Below the pieces are notes generated by a model. The model saw only the letters and a list, made by a program, of their open reading frames with translations, made no database searches and was not told the origin of the DNA. A stretch of DNA of 23,649 nt from a virus. The translations under genes were made by a program, and so were the position numbers. The stretch is taken from positions 1 to 23,649 of the IMG/VR virus record IMGVR_UViG_3300037963_001894; one strand, given 5' to 3'. Below, piece by piece: positions 17,362-23,649 of this stretch (position 1 is its first letter; every line of letters starts with the position of its first letter).

Positions 17362-19195
17362 CTAATTTTCCCTCCAATTTGTTTGTTTGTCTCATAATAT
17401 AATAAATAAAAGCGTTTAAATCAGAACTAAAGTTAGTAGAAGGCAATCCAGCATCAAGTATTCCTCTTGCCTTTTCTCTTGCTATTGTTTCTCCGCCTTT
17501 ATCTTTTGAATCTCTTACTTGAACCTTTCCTTGTTTGCTAGGTAATTTTAATTTTAAATTTTCTTGTTCAAGTTTACTACCTCTAGTTTCAAAGGATGGT
17601 CTAATTTCCCTTAATGGAGTAGCATCATATTTTTTACTTTCAAATTCATAATCTTTATCAACTCTAACTACATCTAAATAAGAATCTATTAGTTTCTTTT
17701 TATCTTCATCTGTAAGGTTTTTGGTACTATAAGACTGTCTATTTTTTTCAGCAACAAAAAAAGATAATATTAATGTGCTATCACTAGGAATAAGTAATTT
17801 CTTAAATACATCATTGAGTTCTCTATTATATTTTAATGCATCAAAATTTAGTTTAACTTCGTCTGGTGTTTTCCAACTTTCATCAATAAAGAATTGCCTT
17901 TCCGAATAAGCAGATTCAGATGTAGCACTTATTACTGAAGATTGCTCAATTCTAGCATCTCTTGTTATTTCTGCTCTAGTTCTTGCAGCAGACTTTCTTT
18001 GAAATAATAATTCTATATCATTATAATATTCTGATGGGGATTTATCTTTATTTTCTGGTAGATTTCTTTTGAAGTCTATATTCAATTGAACAAAATTAAG
18101 TAGGTCTTTATCTACAGGAAATGATGTAAATCTTTTACCATTTTTAAAATCTACATAAGTTTTATTTGATATTAAATTCTGTTCCTTAAGTTTTTCAAAC
18201 TTTTTCATTTCAATTTCAAAATCCCCTTCTTTAATTGCATTTCTTCTTTGTTCTTCTGTGTATCTAAGACCATCTTCATCAGAATCAAATGTTCCTTGTC
18301 TTAATATATCATTAAATTCATATATAGAATTTATTTTATCTTCTACAATTTCTGATTTAATGTTATTATCTGGATGAAATTTAAACTTACTAAATGCTTT
18401 CATTAATGAATTATAACTTTTTGCAATGTAAGAAAGACCTTGTTCTTGTGCAATTTCTTCAAATACTTTACCCATATCTATTGTTAATGTAAAAACAGTA
18501 ATATCTAATTCTAATAGCGTTTTTCTATCTGGTAACTTAACCTCCCATTTATATTTTCTATCATCTTTTTCAAAAACAATAACTCCTTCTATATCTTCTA
18601 AATTTTCTGTATCTTCATTTCTTTCATACTTACTGCTTTTGTGTCCTCTATCAACAAAGTATTGTAAAGCAGGATAATAAGGTAAGTCTCTTCTTATTGC
18701 TTGATTTATTTTAGCAGAAACCTCACCTTTTACATTAAAACTTAAGGCTTTTTGCCTACCACCAAGATTACTAAAATCTGATATTGAAGTATCTAAACCT
18801 TCTTTTTGTGTGCCTCTTATATTTGCACTAATCCATTTTTTGTTTTCGCTCCCAACATAAGGCTTTAATTTTAAAATTAAAGTTTCTAACGTCAGTTCTT
18901 TCATATATTTTTTTACAGAAGATAGATGTTTATCATATTCTTCTTTATTAAAATCAAATTCAGAATCATCATTAGCAATTCTTTCCATTAGACCAGAATC
19001 TAAATAATTCCCAAAATGGTCTTCAATTTGAGAATATAGACCTGATGAAACAGGCGAAGCAATATACTTCAGACAATACACCACAAGAGGATGTTTTTCA
19101 TCTGCTGGCAAATCAGCATCATCAAGTTTAATGGCTTCTCCTATCCCGTAATCTCTTCTATTCAAGGTAATATTAGAAGGGATAGAAATAGCCAT
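17345..19195 (-). CDS. Large charged protein of unknown function
   Basis: The gene encodes 616 residues from an ATG with GAGTGAGTTAA upstream. I recognise no family. It is rich in Lys, Glu, Asp, Asn and Ser, without signal peptide, membrane segment, cysteine motif or obvious repeats. It appears largely helical in the middle (EEQRRNAIKEGDFEIEMKKF, EKLKEQNLISN) and has a Lys/Arg/Glu-rich stretch near residues 540-580. The start MAISIPSNITLNRRDYGIG is followed by an acidic region. It lies between the Gln/Met-rich gene and the adaptor gene, in the same transcription unit, so a virion or assembly role is possible, such as a minor head, inner-body or portal-associated protein. This is inference from location only. 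Confidence 0.6.
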   Translation of the reverse strand: MAISIPSNITLNRRDYGIGEAIKLDDADLPADEKHPLVVYCLKYIASPVSSGLYSQIEDHFGNYLDSGLMERIANDDSEFDFNKEEYDKHLSSVKKYMKELTLETLILKLKPYVGSENKKWISANIRGTQKEGLDTSISDFSNLGGRQKALSFNVKGEVSAKINQAIRRDLPYYPALQYFVDRGHKSSKYERNEDTENLEDIEGVIVFEKDDRKYKWEVKLPDRKTLLELDITVFTLTIDMGKVFEEIAQEQGLSYIAKSYNSLMKAFSKFKFHPDNNIKSEIVEDKINSIYEFNDILRQGTFDSDEDGLRYTEEQRRNAIKEGDFEIEMKKFEKLKEQNLISNKTYVDFKNGKRFTSFPVDKDLLNFVQLNIDFKRNLPENKDKSPSEYYNDIELLFQRKSAARTRAEITRDARIEQSSVISATSESAYSERQFFIDESWKTPDEVKLNFDALKYNRELNDVFKKLLIPSDSTLILSFFVAEKNRQSYSTKNLTDEDKKKLIDSYLDVVRVDKDYEFESKKYDATPLREIRPSFETRGSKLEQENLKLKLPSKQGKVQVRDSKDKGGETIAREKARGILDAGLPSTNFSSDLNAFIYYIMRQTNKLEGKLGGEII

Positions 19196-19204
19196 TTAAC
19201 TCAC

Positions 19205-19924
19205 TCATGCTAACCAAGCCGCCCATGCAGCACCTTTCTGTATAAGGTTAGTTAATCCAACACCTGAACCTGGAGGTGTATATGTGGGTTGTCCGGTATT
19301 AGGGTCAATCCAATATGGGTTATTCATAGTATCATAACCCGCAGGTGGAACAGGATAACCAGAAGGATTATTGAATGCTGCTTGTTGTTGCATCATCATA
19401 TTATTTGCTTGCATAACAGGATTACCGCCACTAATCTGAGAAGGATTTAATCCTGTAGGATTTGCTTGTCCACCCATTGATGGATTCATTTGTTGTTGTG
19501 GCATTTGTTGTTGTTGTGGCATTTGCGCCTGGAAACCTTGTGTTTCTAAATATTGTTGTTTAGCCATCTTTCTTTGCATAATCACTTCTGTATTCAAACA
19601 TGCTGCTAACATATTTTGAATATCTAACTGAATGTTTTCTTGCGTTATTGTTTCATATTCTCTTAAACAATCTGAATGAACTACTAATTCACCACTACTT
19701 CCTTGACTGAATCTTAATTTTGATAACATCTGGCTTACTACTCTTTCTGTTATATCTTCCATCATTTTTTCTAATGCAACAAAAAAGTATTGTCCATGAT
19801 ATTCAAAAAATTCTTCAACATGATTTGTTTGTAATGTTAATAAATTATTTGTTACTTTAAATTGGTTCTGCTGTTGAGCATCCAATTGCTTTGCTAAATC
19901 TGAGTTACTCGTTCCCCAAGCCAT
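19205..19924 (-). CDS. Gln/Met/Pro-rich low-complexity protein
   Basis: The gene encodes 239 residues from an ATG with AGAGGTAGAATAAT upstream. Residues 1-125 are mostly helical (QTNHVEEFFEYHGQYFFVAL, EKMMEDITERVVSQMLSKL) and could form an oligomer. Residues about 132-222 are a low-complexity tract of Gln, Met, Pro, Asn and Gly (QMPQQQQMPQQQM, NNMMMQQQ, PPAGYDTMNNPYW). The end, LTNLIQKGAAWAAWLA, is a short amphipathic hydrophobic helix. The tract resembles prion-like or flexible linkers rather than an enzyme. No known family is recognised. It starts one base after the zinc-binding-type gene ends. Confidence 0.65.
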   Translation of the reverse strand: MAWGTSNSDLAKQLDAQQQNQFKVTNNLLTLQTNHVEEFFEYHGQYFFVALEKMMEDITERVVSQMLSKLRFSQGSSGELVVHSDCLREYETITQENIQLDIQNMLAACLNTEVIMQRKMAKQQYLETQGFQAQMPQQQQMPQQQMNPSMGGQANPTGLNPSQISGGNPVMQANNMMMQQQAAFNNPSGYPVPPAGYDTMNNPYWIDPNTGQPTYTPPGSGVGLTNLIQKGAAWAAWLA

Positions 19925-19925
19925 A

Positions 19926-20600
19926 TTATTCTACCTCTAATTCTTTAATTTCTTTTGCGACCACTTTTGTTCCACTAGTCATTAACTCTAATACTCTATT
20001 ATTGATTGCATGACTCTCCATTGTTAATCTAAATAATTCATCTTCAGATGATTCAACAGACATTGAAGGTGGTCTTATTGTCCATCCTGCCGCAGACAAT
20101 GTTTCAATGTCGGCTTTCCTTAATGAAGTTAGCGGAGAGGATTCTAAAATTTTAGGCATCTTAGGCTTAGGAACATAAGCACTAAAAGAAAGCCCATGTT
20201 CTTCTGCTAATATTTGTTGTTCTAACATTTCATATTGTTTATGAATTGCTGCATGTTTCTCACAATAAGTTCCTCTCATTGGATAACCTTTTCTAACTTT
20301 ATGTAAAGGTATTGTTGGTCTTGCAGGGTCTGAATAATCCCATACTTTATGTGTTCCACAAACAACACATCTATCTTTAGCATTAAATTTATAACCAAAA
20401 GGAAACTTTAAAAAAGTTTTTTTCTCAGGCCAAAGAACTTTAATTAATTCTTTGAGTTGTTTTTTTGGTTTTGTACTTTTATATTCATATTTTATAATAG
20501 AGCCTGGTGCTCTTGCATATTTTAATGGAGGTAAAAAAGAGTTAGCAACACTAGCATTTGTTGCTCCAATCAAATTATTGGGTTGATATTGTAAACTCAT
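19926..20600 (-). CDS. Putative zinc-binding protein (CxxC...CxxH)
   Basis: The product is 224 residues from the ATG at 20600, chosen because GGAGG lies eight bases upstream; the in-frame GTG at 20618 lies inside the preceding microprotein gene. Cys78-x2-Cys81 (DRCVVCGTHK) and Cys113-x2-His116 (TYCEKHAAIH), 31 residues apart, form a likely single zinc site of the kind seen in zinc ribbons and HNH-like folds. The HNH catalytic histidine pattern is not evident. Residues 40-62 are Lys-rich and basic. The second half is helical (YEMLEQQILAEEHG, HAINNRVLELM). It could be a nucleic acid-binding or assembly protein. The role is unknown. Confidence 0.65.
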   Translation of the reverse strand: MSLQYQPNNLIGATNASVANSFLPPLKYARAPGSIIKYEYKSTKPKKQLKELIKVLWPEKKTFLKFPFGYKFNAKDRCVVCGTHKVWDYSDPARPTIPLHKVRKGYPMRGTYCEKHAAIHKQYEMLEQQILAEEHGLSFSAYVPKPKMPKILESSPLTSLRKADIETLSAAGWTIRPPSMSVESSEDELFRLTMESHAINNRVLELMTSGTKVVAKEIKELEVE

Positions 20601-20668
20601 ATATCTTCCTCCATACACTTACAGTTTGTTATTTCACAAACTATTCCGAATGAACAATTTTCTTCCAT
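20597..20668 (-). CDS. Cysteine-rich microprotein (23 residues)
   Basis: The short frame starts with ATG at 20668, preceded by TTAGGAG eight bases upstream, and ends with TGA overlapping the next start (ATGA). The product begins MEENCSFGIVCEI and ends NCKCMEEDI, with four cysteines at residues 5, 11, 16 and 18 in a strongly acidic context. Its own ribosome binding site overlaps the GTPase stop codon and its stop overlaps the next ATG, which argues for a translated gene rather than chance. Four cysteines could bind a metal ion or form disulphides. Function is unknown; a leader peptide that couples translation of the downstream gene is an alternative. Confidence 0.55.
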   Translation of the reverse strand: MEENCSFGIVCEITNCKCMEEDI

Positions 20669-20679
20669 ATTGTTTTCTC

Positions 20680-21348
20680 CTAATAATCTTCTATCATTGT
20701 TGTGATTCCTCTATAGACCATTTCTGAATCTGATTTTGCACTAACTATGTATTTATGTGTAGGTATTCCTTTATCATTTAATTTTTGTAGTCCGTCTTCA
20801 AATGCACCAAATATTGGATGTTTATTTATACTTTCATAAGGATATTTATCTTTCCATAAATCAAATTTATTTGCCCATATACCTATACCTTTTGGATAAT
20901 CGTTTCTATGTTTTTTTTGTCTTTTATTAATCATATCCCAATAAGGCGAAACTATTGTATCCACTAAAAATTTCCAACATAATTGTTGTTCTATATCTAT
21001 ATGTTTTGCTAAATGTCTATCATCAATCATAAAAATAATGTATTCTACTTTTCTATTTTTCATGTCTTGTAGCCATTCTCCCCAATAAAGTGATTCTCCT
21101 CCTACATCAGCCGTTTTAATTGTATGTGAATCTCCATCAATTTTAATTGTTTTTCTTGTTGCTTTTTGTCTTCCAACAGTTCTATTTTTTATTTCTGGAA
21201 CATCTCCTCTAGTTCTTAATTGATGATGTAATGTTGTTTTTCCAACTTGTGTTGCTCCATATACTCCAAAAGGATGAGGATTTAGTTTTGTCCATAATAA
21301 TCCCAATTGTTCTATACAAACAATAACAAAGCCAGTCATTAAGGACAT
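20680..21348 (-). CDS. Ras/Arf-like small GTPase with hydrophobic N-terminus
   Basis: The gene encodes 222 residues from an ATG with GAGGTGATTAA upstream. All five G motifs are visible: G1 GATQVGKTT (31-39, Lys37, Thr38), a switch I candidate Thr near 65, G3 DVGGE (81-85), G4 NKFD (160-163) and G5 SAK (203-205). The fold order is that of the TRAFAC Ras-like class. The DVGG wording resembles Arf, but Glu85 stands where Ras and Arf carry the catalytic Gln. Residues 1-22 are hydrophobic (MSLMTGFVIVCIEQLGLLW) and could bind the membrane. It sits directly after two small membrane protein genes. GTPases of this type are not standard virion-module genes. Its role is unknown; a membrane-linked switch, assembly aid or effector on host trafficking are possibilities. 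Confidence 0.8.
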   Translation of the reverse strand: MSLMTGFVIVCIEQLGLLWTKLNPHPFGVYGATQVGKTTLHHQLRTRGDVPEIKNRTVGRQKATRKTIKIDGDSHTIKTADVGGESLYWGEWLQDMKNRKVEYIIFMIDDRHLAKHIDIEQQLCWKFLVDTIVSPYWDMINKRQKKHRNDYPKGIGIWANKFDLWKDKYPYESINKHPIFGAFEDGLQKLNDKGIPTHKYIVSAKSDSEMVYRGITTMIEDY

Positions 21349-21357
21349 TTAATCACC

Positions 21358-21579
21358 TCAAAAACTGTAAACAAATTGCCAAAAACCCTCCCAAGCAGAC
21401 CAAACAAAGTTGATATTAAACAATGCTAAAGTCTGACCTAATATAAAAGAAACTATTGTAGACACAGTTCCCCAAATTAAAAATCTGGCTCTCAAAAACC
21501 AAACATCAGCAGAATGTGCTCTTTGTAAGTCATATGCTAATGTTGTTTCATCAAATCCCATTGTTAGTGCTTCTAGCAT
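21358..21579 (-). CDS. Small membrane protein next to the GTPase
   Basis: The product is 73 residues from the ATG at 21579, chosen because AGATGAT lies four bases upstream; an ATG at 21588 would add MIF. An N-terminal polar part (FDETTLAYDLQRAHSADVWF) is followed by one clear membrane helix at about residues 32-54 (FLIWGTVSTIVSFILGQTLA) and an aromatic, amphipathic end (VWSAWEGFWQFVYSF). No known family is recognised. The three consecutive genes 22001-20680 are tightly spaced and probably made together, so it may be a partner or anchor of the GTPase. Confidence 0.65.
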   Translation of the reverse strand: MLEALTMGFDETTLAYDLQRAHSADVWFLRARFLIWGTVSTIVSFILGQTLALFNINFVWSAWEGFWQFVYSF

Positions 21580-21590
21580 AAAAATCATCT

Positions 21591-22001
21591 TTATTGTATC
21601 TTAGGAAACTCAAAGAAAGAAGTTTCAACAGTTGGTTCTTGAGGGGCAGGGCTTAAAAATGCATTATTTGTAGGCATTGTCCCCCATTGTTGATTGTACT
21701 GAGCAAGGCTTTGTCTAATCCTTTCTCTTTGTTTTTCATCTTTTTGTCTTTTTGCCCAATAACCAGAAATTCTTCTATCAAGTAAAGTCATTTCTATATA
21801 GTCATTTAAGGCTAAGTCAAATATTGCTTTCATCACTAATATTCCACCAATAGTCATCAATGAGAAAACTACTGCGTGTGAATAGTGATTAAAAGCCAAT
21901 AAATGACCAAACTCAGCGTAAAAGAAAACATTTACGCCACATATTGCTCCAACGAACAATATTGTCATTACTAATTTTGTGTCTTTTTCTAATGCTGGCA
22001 T
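21591..22001 (-). CDS. Two-helix membrane protein with charged C-terminal tail
   Basis: The gene encodes 136 residues from an ATG with TTAGGTGAAATA upstream. Two membrane segments stand out: about residues 9-29 (LVMTILFVGAICGVNVFF) and 43-63 (AVVFSLMTIGGILVMKAIF). A basic, helical stretch follows (DRRISGYWAKRQKDEKQRER, about 75-94), then a Pro/Gln-rich end. The hairpin layout resembles small holins, but the long basic C-terminal region and the GTPase neighbour do not fit well. Membrane anchoring of a complex is equally possible. Confidence 0.65.
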   Translation of the reverse strand: MPALEKDTKLVMTILFVGAICGVNVFFYAEFGHLLAFNHYSHAVVFSLMTIGGILVMKAIFDLALNDYIEMTLLDRRISGYWAKRQKDEKQRERIRQSLAQYNQQWGTMPTNNAFLSPAPQEPTVETSFFEFPKIQ

Positions 22002-22009
22002 TATTTCAC

Positions 22010-22357
22010 CTAATTATATTGAGCAGAAACTGATACATTTACTTTAGTTCCTGCCCCACTAACTAGAACATATAACCCTTCATTTACAACAGACCCGTGA
22101 AAATCAAAATCTAAGTTTTCTCTAACTGCACCAACATGAACTCTATGAATTAATTTACCATTATAGGCTGATGCACCTGCACCATCATAGAAATCAACAG
22201 TCATAGCAGTTGTTTGATTATTACTTATTTTTAATGATTGAACTTTTTGTCTTCCTGTAAACAGTTGTTTTGCTTGTCTTCCTGCTGTACCATCTATTGT
22301 TGTATCAGATGAAGCAGAAGAAAAAGCGTGTGTTTTAGTACATACACTACCACTCAT
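22010..22357 (-). CDS. Small beta-rich virion protein
   Basis: The product is 115 residues from the ATG at 22357. GGAGGG lies about ten bases upstream of it, whereas the longer reading from 22402 begins inside the previous gene's stop region. The sequence is all-beta: QKVQSLKISNNQTTAMTVDF, YDGAGASAYNGKLIHRVHVG, NEGLYVLVSGAGTKVNVSVS. Its strand spacing and final YN resemble small capsid-decoration or spike proteins of tailed phages. It was identified by pattern and place, not by a named family. Confidence 0.6.
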   Translation of the reverse strand: MSGSVCTKTHAFSSASSDTTIDGTAGRQAKQLFTGRQKVQSLKISNNQTTAMTVDFYDGAGASAYNGKLIHRVHVGAVRENLDFDFHGSVVNEGLYVLVSGAGTKVNVSVSAQYN

Positions 22358-22385
22358 ATATCCGTTCCCTCCTATCTCGTTCACA

Positions 22386-22406
22386 AGCGTTGAGTATATC
22401 AACGTT
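22386..22406 (-). promoter_or_regulatory. Stem-loop over a stop codon
   Basis: Perfect arms CGTTGA/TCAACG (22388-22393 and 22399-22404) flank a 5-base loop and extend by two weaker pairs. The stop TGA of the lysine-rich gene lies within one arm, and the next ribosome binding site starts about 20 bases downstream. No U-tract follows, so a simple terminator is unlikely. It may affect mRNA stability or the ratio of the two proteins. Confidence 0.45.
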
Positions 22407-22800
22407 CCGTAGCCGAATCAGTTTTCTTCGGTATTATTGCTTCTTTCTGTGGTTTTTCTTCTTTTTTAGCAGGCTTAACAGTTGTTGTTTTCTTAACTGT
22501 CTTTTCTACTTTAGGGGCTTTTGGTTTGAAAACAGTGGTTTTTGGTTTTGGATACATTTTATCTAAAACCTCATCTAATGTTTTACAATCAAACTCGTCA
22601 ATAAGTCTCTTTTCTTGTCCCCTACTACAAGATTCTAATGCTTTTTTGTCTGATGCTTCAAAAATTATTTTAAAATCATCATCACCTAAATATGTTAAAG
22701 CGTGAATCGGATTAATGTCTATAGTCTCTTCTTTACCAATAGACATTCTTTTAATTAATGAGCGTTTTCGCTCCGTTCCTAAATATGTTAATTTTGCCAT
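22399..22800 (-). CDS. Small protein with lysine-rich tail
   Basis: The gene encodes 133 residues from an ATG with AGGTGATTAA upstream. Residues 1-75 form a compact alpha/beta part (GKEETIDINPIHALTYLGDD, FKIIFEASDKKAL, a final helix to DKMYPK). Residues about 84-130 are a Lys/Pro/Thr/Val/Ala-rich tail with repeated KPK, VKK and PAKKEEK units, like histone H1-type or other nucleic acid-contacting tails. The N-terminal part resembles small proteins encoded beside capsid genes in other tailed viruses, but I cannot name the family. A virion-internal, DNA-contacting or scaffold-like role is speculative. Confidence 0.6.
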   Translation of the reverse strand: MAKLTYLGTERKRSLIKRMSIGKEETIDINPIHALTYLGDDDFKIIFEASDKKALESCSRGQEKRLIDEFDCKTLDEVLDKMYPKPKTTVFKPKAPKVEKTVKKTTTVKPAKKEEKPQKEAIIPKKTDSATER

Positions 22801-22812
22801 TTAATCACCTAA

Positions 22813-22880
22813 TGGGTGTGAGTCTTGCCCCTTTATTTCTAAAGAGGCAAAACCCACTTATTTCTCTGGGAATCAGAGAA
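22813..22880 (-). promoter_or_regulatory. Two consecutive hairpins after the decoration gene
   Basis: The first hairpin has 7-base arms TTCTCTG/CAGAGAA (22862-22868, 22874-22880) around a 5-base loop and covers the decoration gene's stop codon. The second has arms of about ten pairs (22825-22834 with 22841-22850), with a G-U pair only in the minus-strand RNA and an outer TGGGT/ACCCA pairing (22813-22817, 22852-22856). The G-U pair fits an RNA made from the minus strand. They probably limit read-through or protect the capsid mRNA; no clean U-tract follows. Confidence 0.5.
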
Positions 22881-23220
22881 CTCCGTAAACACGGACTCTT
22901 ACTGTTGTGTCGGTAATGTTTCCGGTTGCTGCTGCGTTTGTTCCATCCATTGCTGTAAAAAGCAAGGCAAAACTTGTTCCGCTTTCATAAGCACCCGTAG
23001 CAGACACCTCTACATCAACATCGTAGGTTGCAGGTAGGCTGTTACCAGTTAATAATACTGCATTAACCCTGCTTAAACCTAGTGAAGAAGCCGTTACAAC
23101 TTCTCCACCGCTCGTTGCAGTAGTCACTACAATATAGGCATCAACGAAATACTCGTCACCATGCACTCTTGGAGTGGTCATGCCTTTATGGTCAGCCAAC
23201 AATGTTACTGTATGTGCCAT
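22873..23220 (-). CDS. Capsid decoration / head-associated protein
   Basis: The gene encodes 115 residues from an ATG with AAGGTGATTAAGA upstream. The sequence is all-beta and Ala/Thr/Val-rich: MAHTVTLLADHKGMTTPRVH, GDEYFVDAYIVVTTATSGGE, VVTASSLGLSRVNAVLLTG, then a final RVRVYGVL strand. Proteins with this start and the ASSLGLSRV motif are typically encoded right after capsid genes in marine tailed viruses and are thought to coat the head (family knowledge). The gene follows the capsid gene by 12 bases. Two hairpins follow its stop, consistent with high expression of the capsid pair. Confidence 0.7.
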   Translation of the reverse strand: MAHTVTLLADHKGMTTPRVHGDEYFVDAYIVVTTATSGGEVVTASSLGLSRVNAVLLTGNSLPATYDVDVEVSATGAYESGTSFALLFTAMDGTNAAATGNITDTTVRVRVYGVL

Positions 23221-23232
23221 TCTTAATCACCT

Positions 23233-23649
23233 TCAACTACTTGTGATGTTGGTAATCTTACCTTGTCCTTTAAAGAACGAACATCCTGTTTCAGCAATTG
23301 TTCTATACATTGCTTGATTACCTAGTGTTCCAACACCAAATGGGTTTCCGTTGTCAATTCCATCCTCAAAGTATTGGGTTGGCTTTAGAACAGATAACCA
23401 TAGATGGTCGGTATCTAGGATTAGCATATCACTAAGTTTGTTTGAACCGTTTCCGGTCTTTGGCATATCCTTACAGGGAATCAAAGGAATATCATAATAA
23501 GTTGCTACTCTAAATCCTACTTCTGAACCCTTTACGCCTCTAACTCCACCATGAGTAGGTATAATTTCCTTTCGGTCTAAAAACCTCTCTTGGCTTTGTA
23601 GTAGGTCTCCTAAGTGTTGAATGGTATCATACCCAGTTAAAATAACCTT
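23233..23649 (-). CDS. HK97-fold major capsid protein, C-terminal 138 residues (runs off right edge)
   Basis: The frame is open from the right edge to TGA at 23235-23233, and the N-terminal part of the gene is cut off. Visible motifs are VILTGYDTIQHLGDLLQ at the start, GFRVATYYDIPLIPCKD, LILDTDHLWLSVLKPTQYFE and TIAETGCSFFKGQGKITNI at the end. The LDTDHLW...VLKP...QGKI pattern is that of the A-domain and final strands in HK97-type capsid proteins, especially of archaeal tailed viruses. An apparent shorter frame from 23484 is an internal TTG and not a start. It lies upstream of decoration and connector genes, as expected. Confidence 0.82.
   Translation of the reverse strand, partial: KVILTGYDTIQHLGDLLQSQERFLDRKEIIPTHGGVRGVKGSEVGFRVATYYDIPLIPCKDMPKTGNGSNKLSDMLILDTDHLWLSVLKPTQYFEDGIDNGNPFGVGTLGNQAMYRTIAETGCSFFKGQGKITNITSS

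Noticed and set aside
21591-22001. Holin assignment for the two-helix membrane protein
   Set aside because: The helix layout allows it, but the long basic C-terminal region, lack of a lysin neighbour and position next to a GTPase give no support.

Overview
This window is the structural half of a tailed double-stranded DNA virus (HK97-type capsid, long tail; class Caudoviricetes). Every supported gene lies on the minus strand and the genes are packed with 0-20 base gaps or short overlaps. DNA is AT-rich. Many genes start with a GGTGAT- or GGAGG-type ribosome binding site 3-9 bases before the start codon. The GGTGAT form, the archaeal-virus look of the capsid and tail-tube proteins, and a Ras-like GTPase suggest a virus (or provirus) of an archaeon, probably marine. 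No host gene is present, and a bacterial phage cannot be excluded.

Reading in the direction of transcription (right to left): the end of the major capsid protein (23649-23233), a capsid decoration-type protein (23220-22873), a lysine-rich small protein (22800-22399) and a small beta-rich virion-type protein (22357-22010). An unusual block follows: two small membrane proteins (22001-21591, 21579-21358), a Ras/Arf-like GTPase with all five G motifs (21348-20680), a 23-residue cysteine microprotein (20668-20597), a CxxC...CxxH zinc-binding-type protein (20600-19926), a Gln/Met-rich protein (19924-19205) and a 616-residue protein of unknown function (19195-17345). This block sits where connector genes normally follow the capsid gene directly.

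The canonical neck and tail module then resumes: adaptor (17361-16270), a small neck protein (16268-16053), tail terminator (16063-15557) and tail tube with inserted beta domains (15535-13397). A 214-base non-coding gap (13396-13183) holds a GC-rich island and a likely promoter with an inverted repeat. Next come a tail assembly chaperone expressed in two forms through a GGGAAAC -1 frameshift site (13182-12608) and a short tape measure protein (12602-11145). The distal end has a Dit-like candidate (11145-10405), a LamG-like lectin protein (10395-9352), a 2219-residue tail hub/tip protein (9352-2693), a small fibre-associated protein (2635-2273) and the first 757 residues of a repeat-built tail fibre running off the left edge.

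The parts most worth follow-up are the membrane/GTPase/cysteine-microprotein block inside a late structural operon, the frameshift site, the GC-rich gap element, and the tail hub that seems split by an insertion of about 1,200 residues. Terminase, portal and protease genes would be expected to the right of the window.
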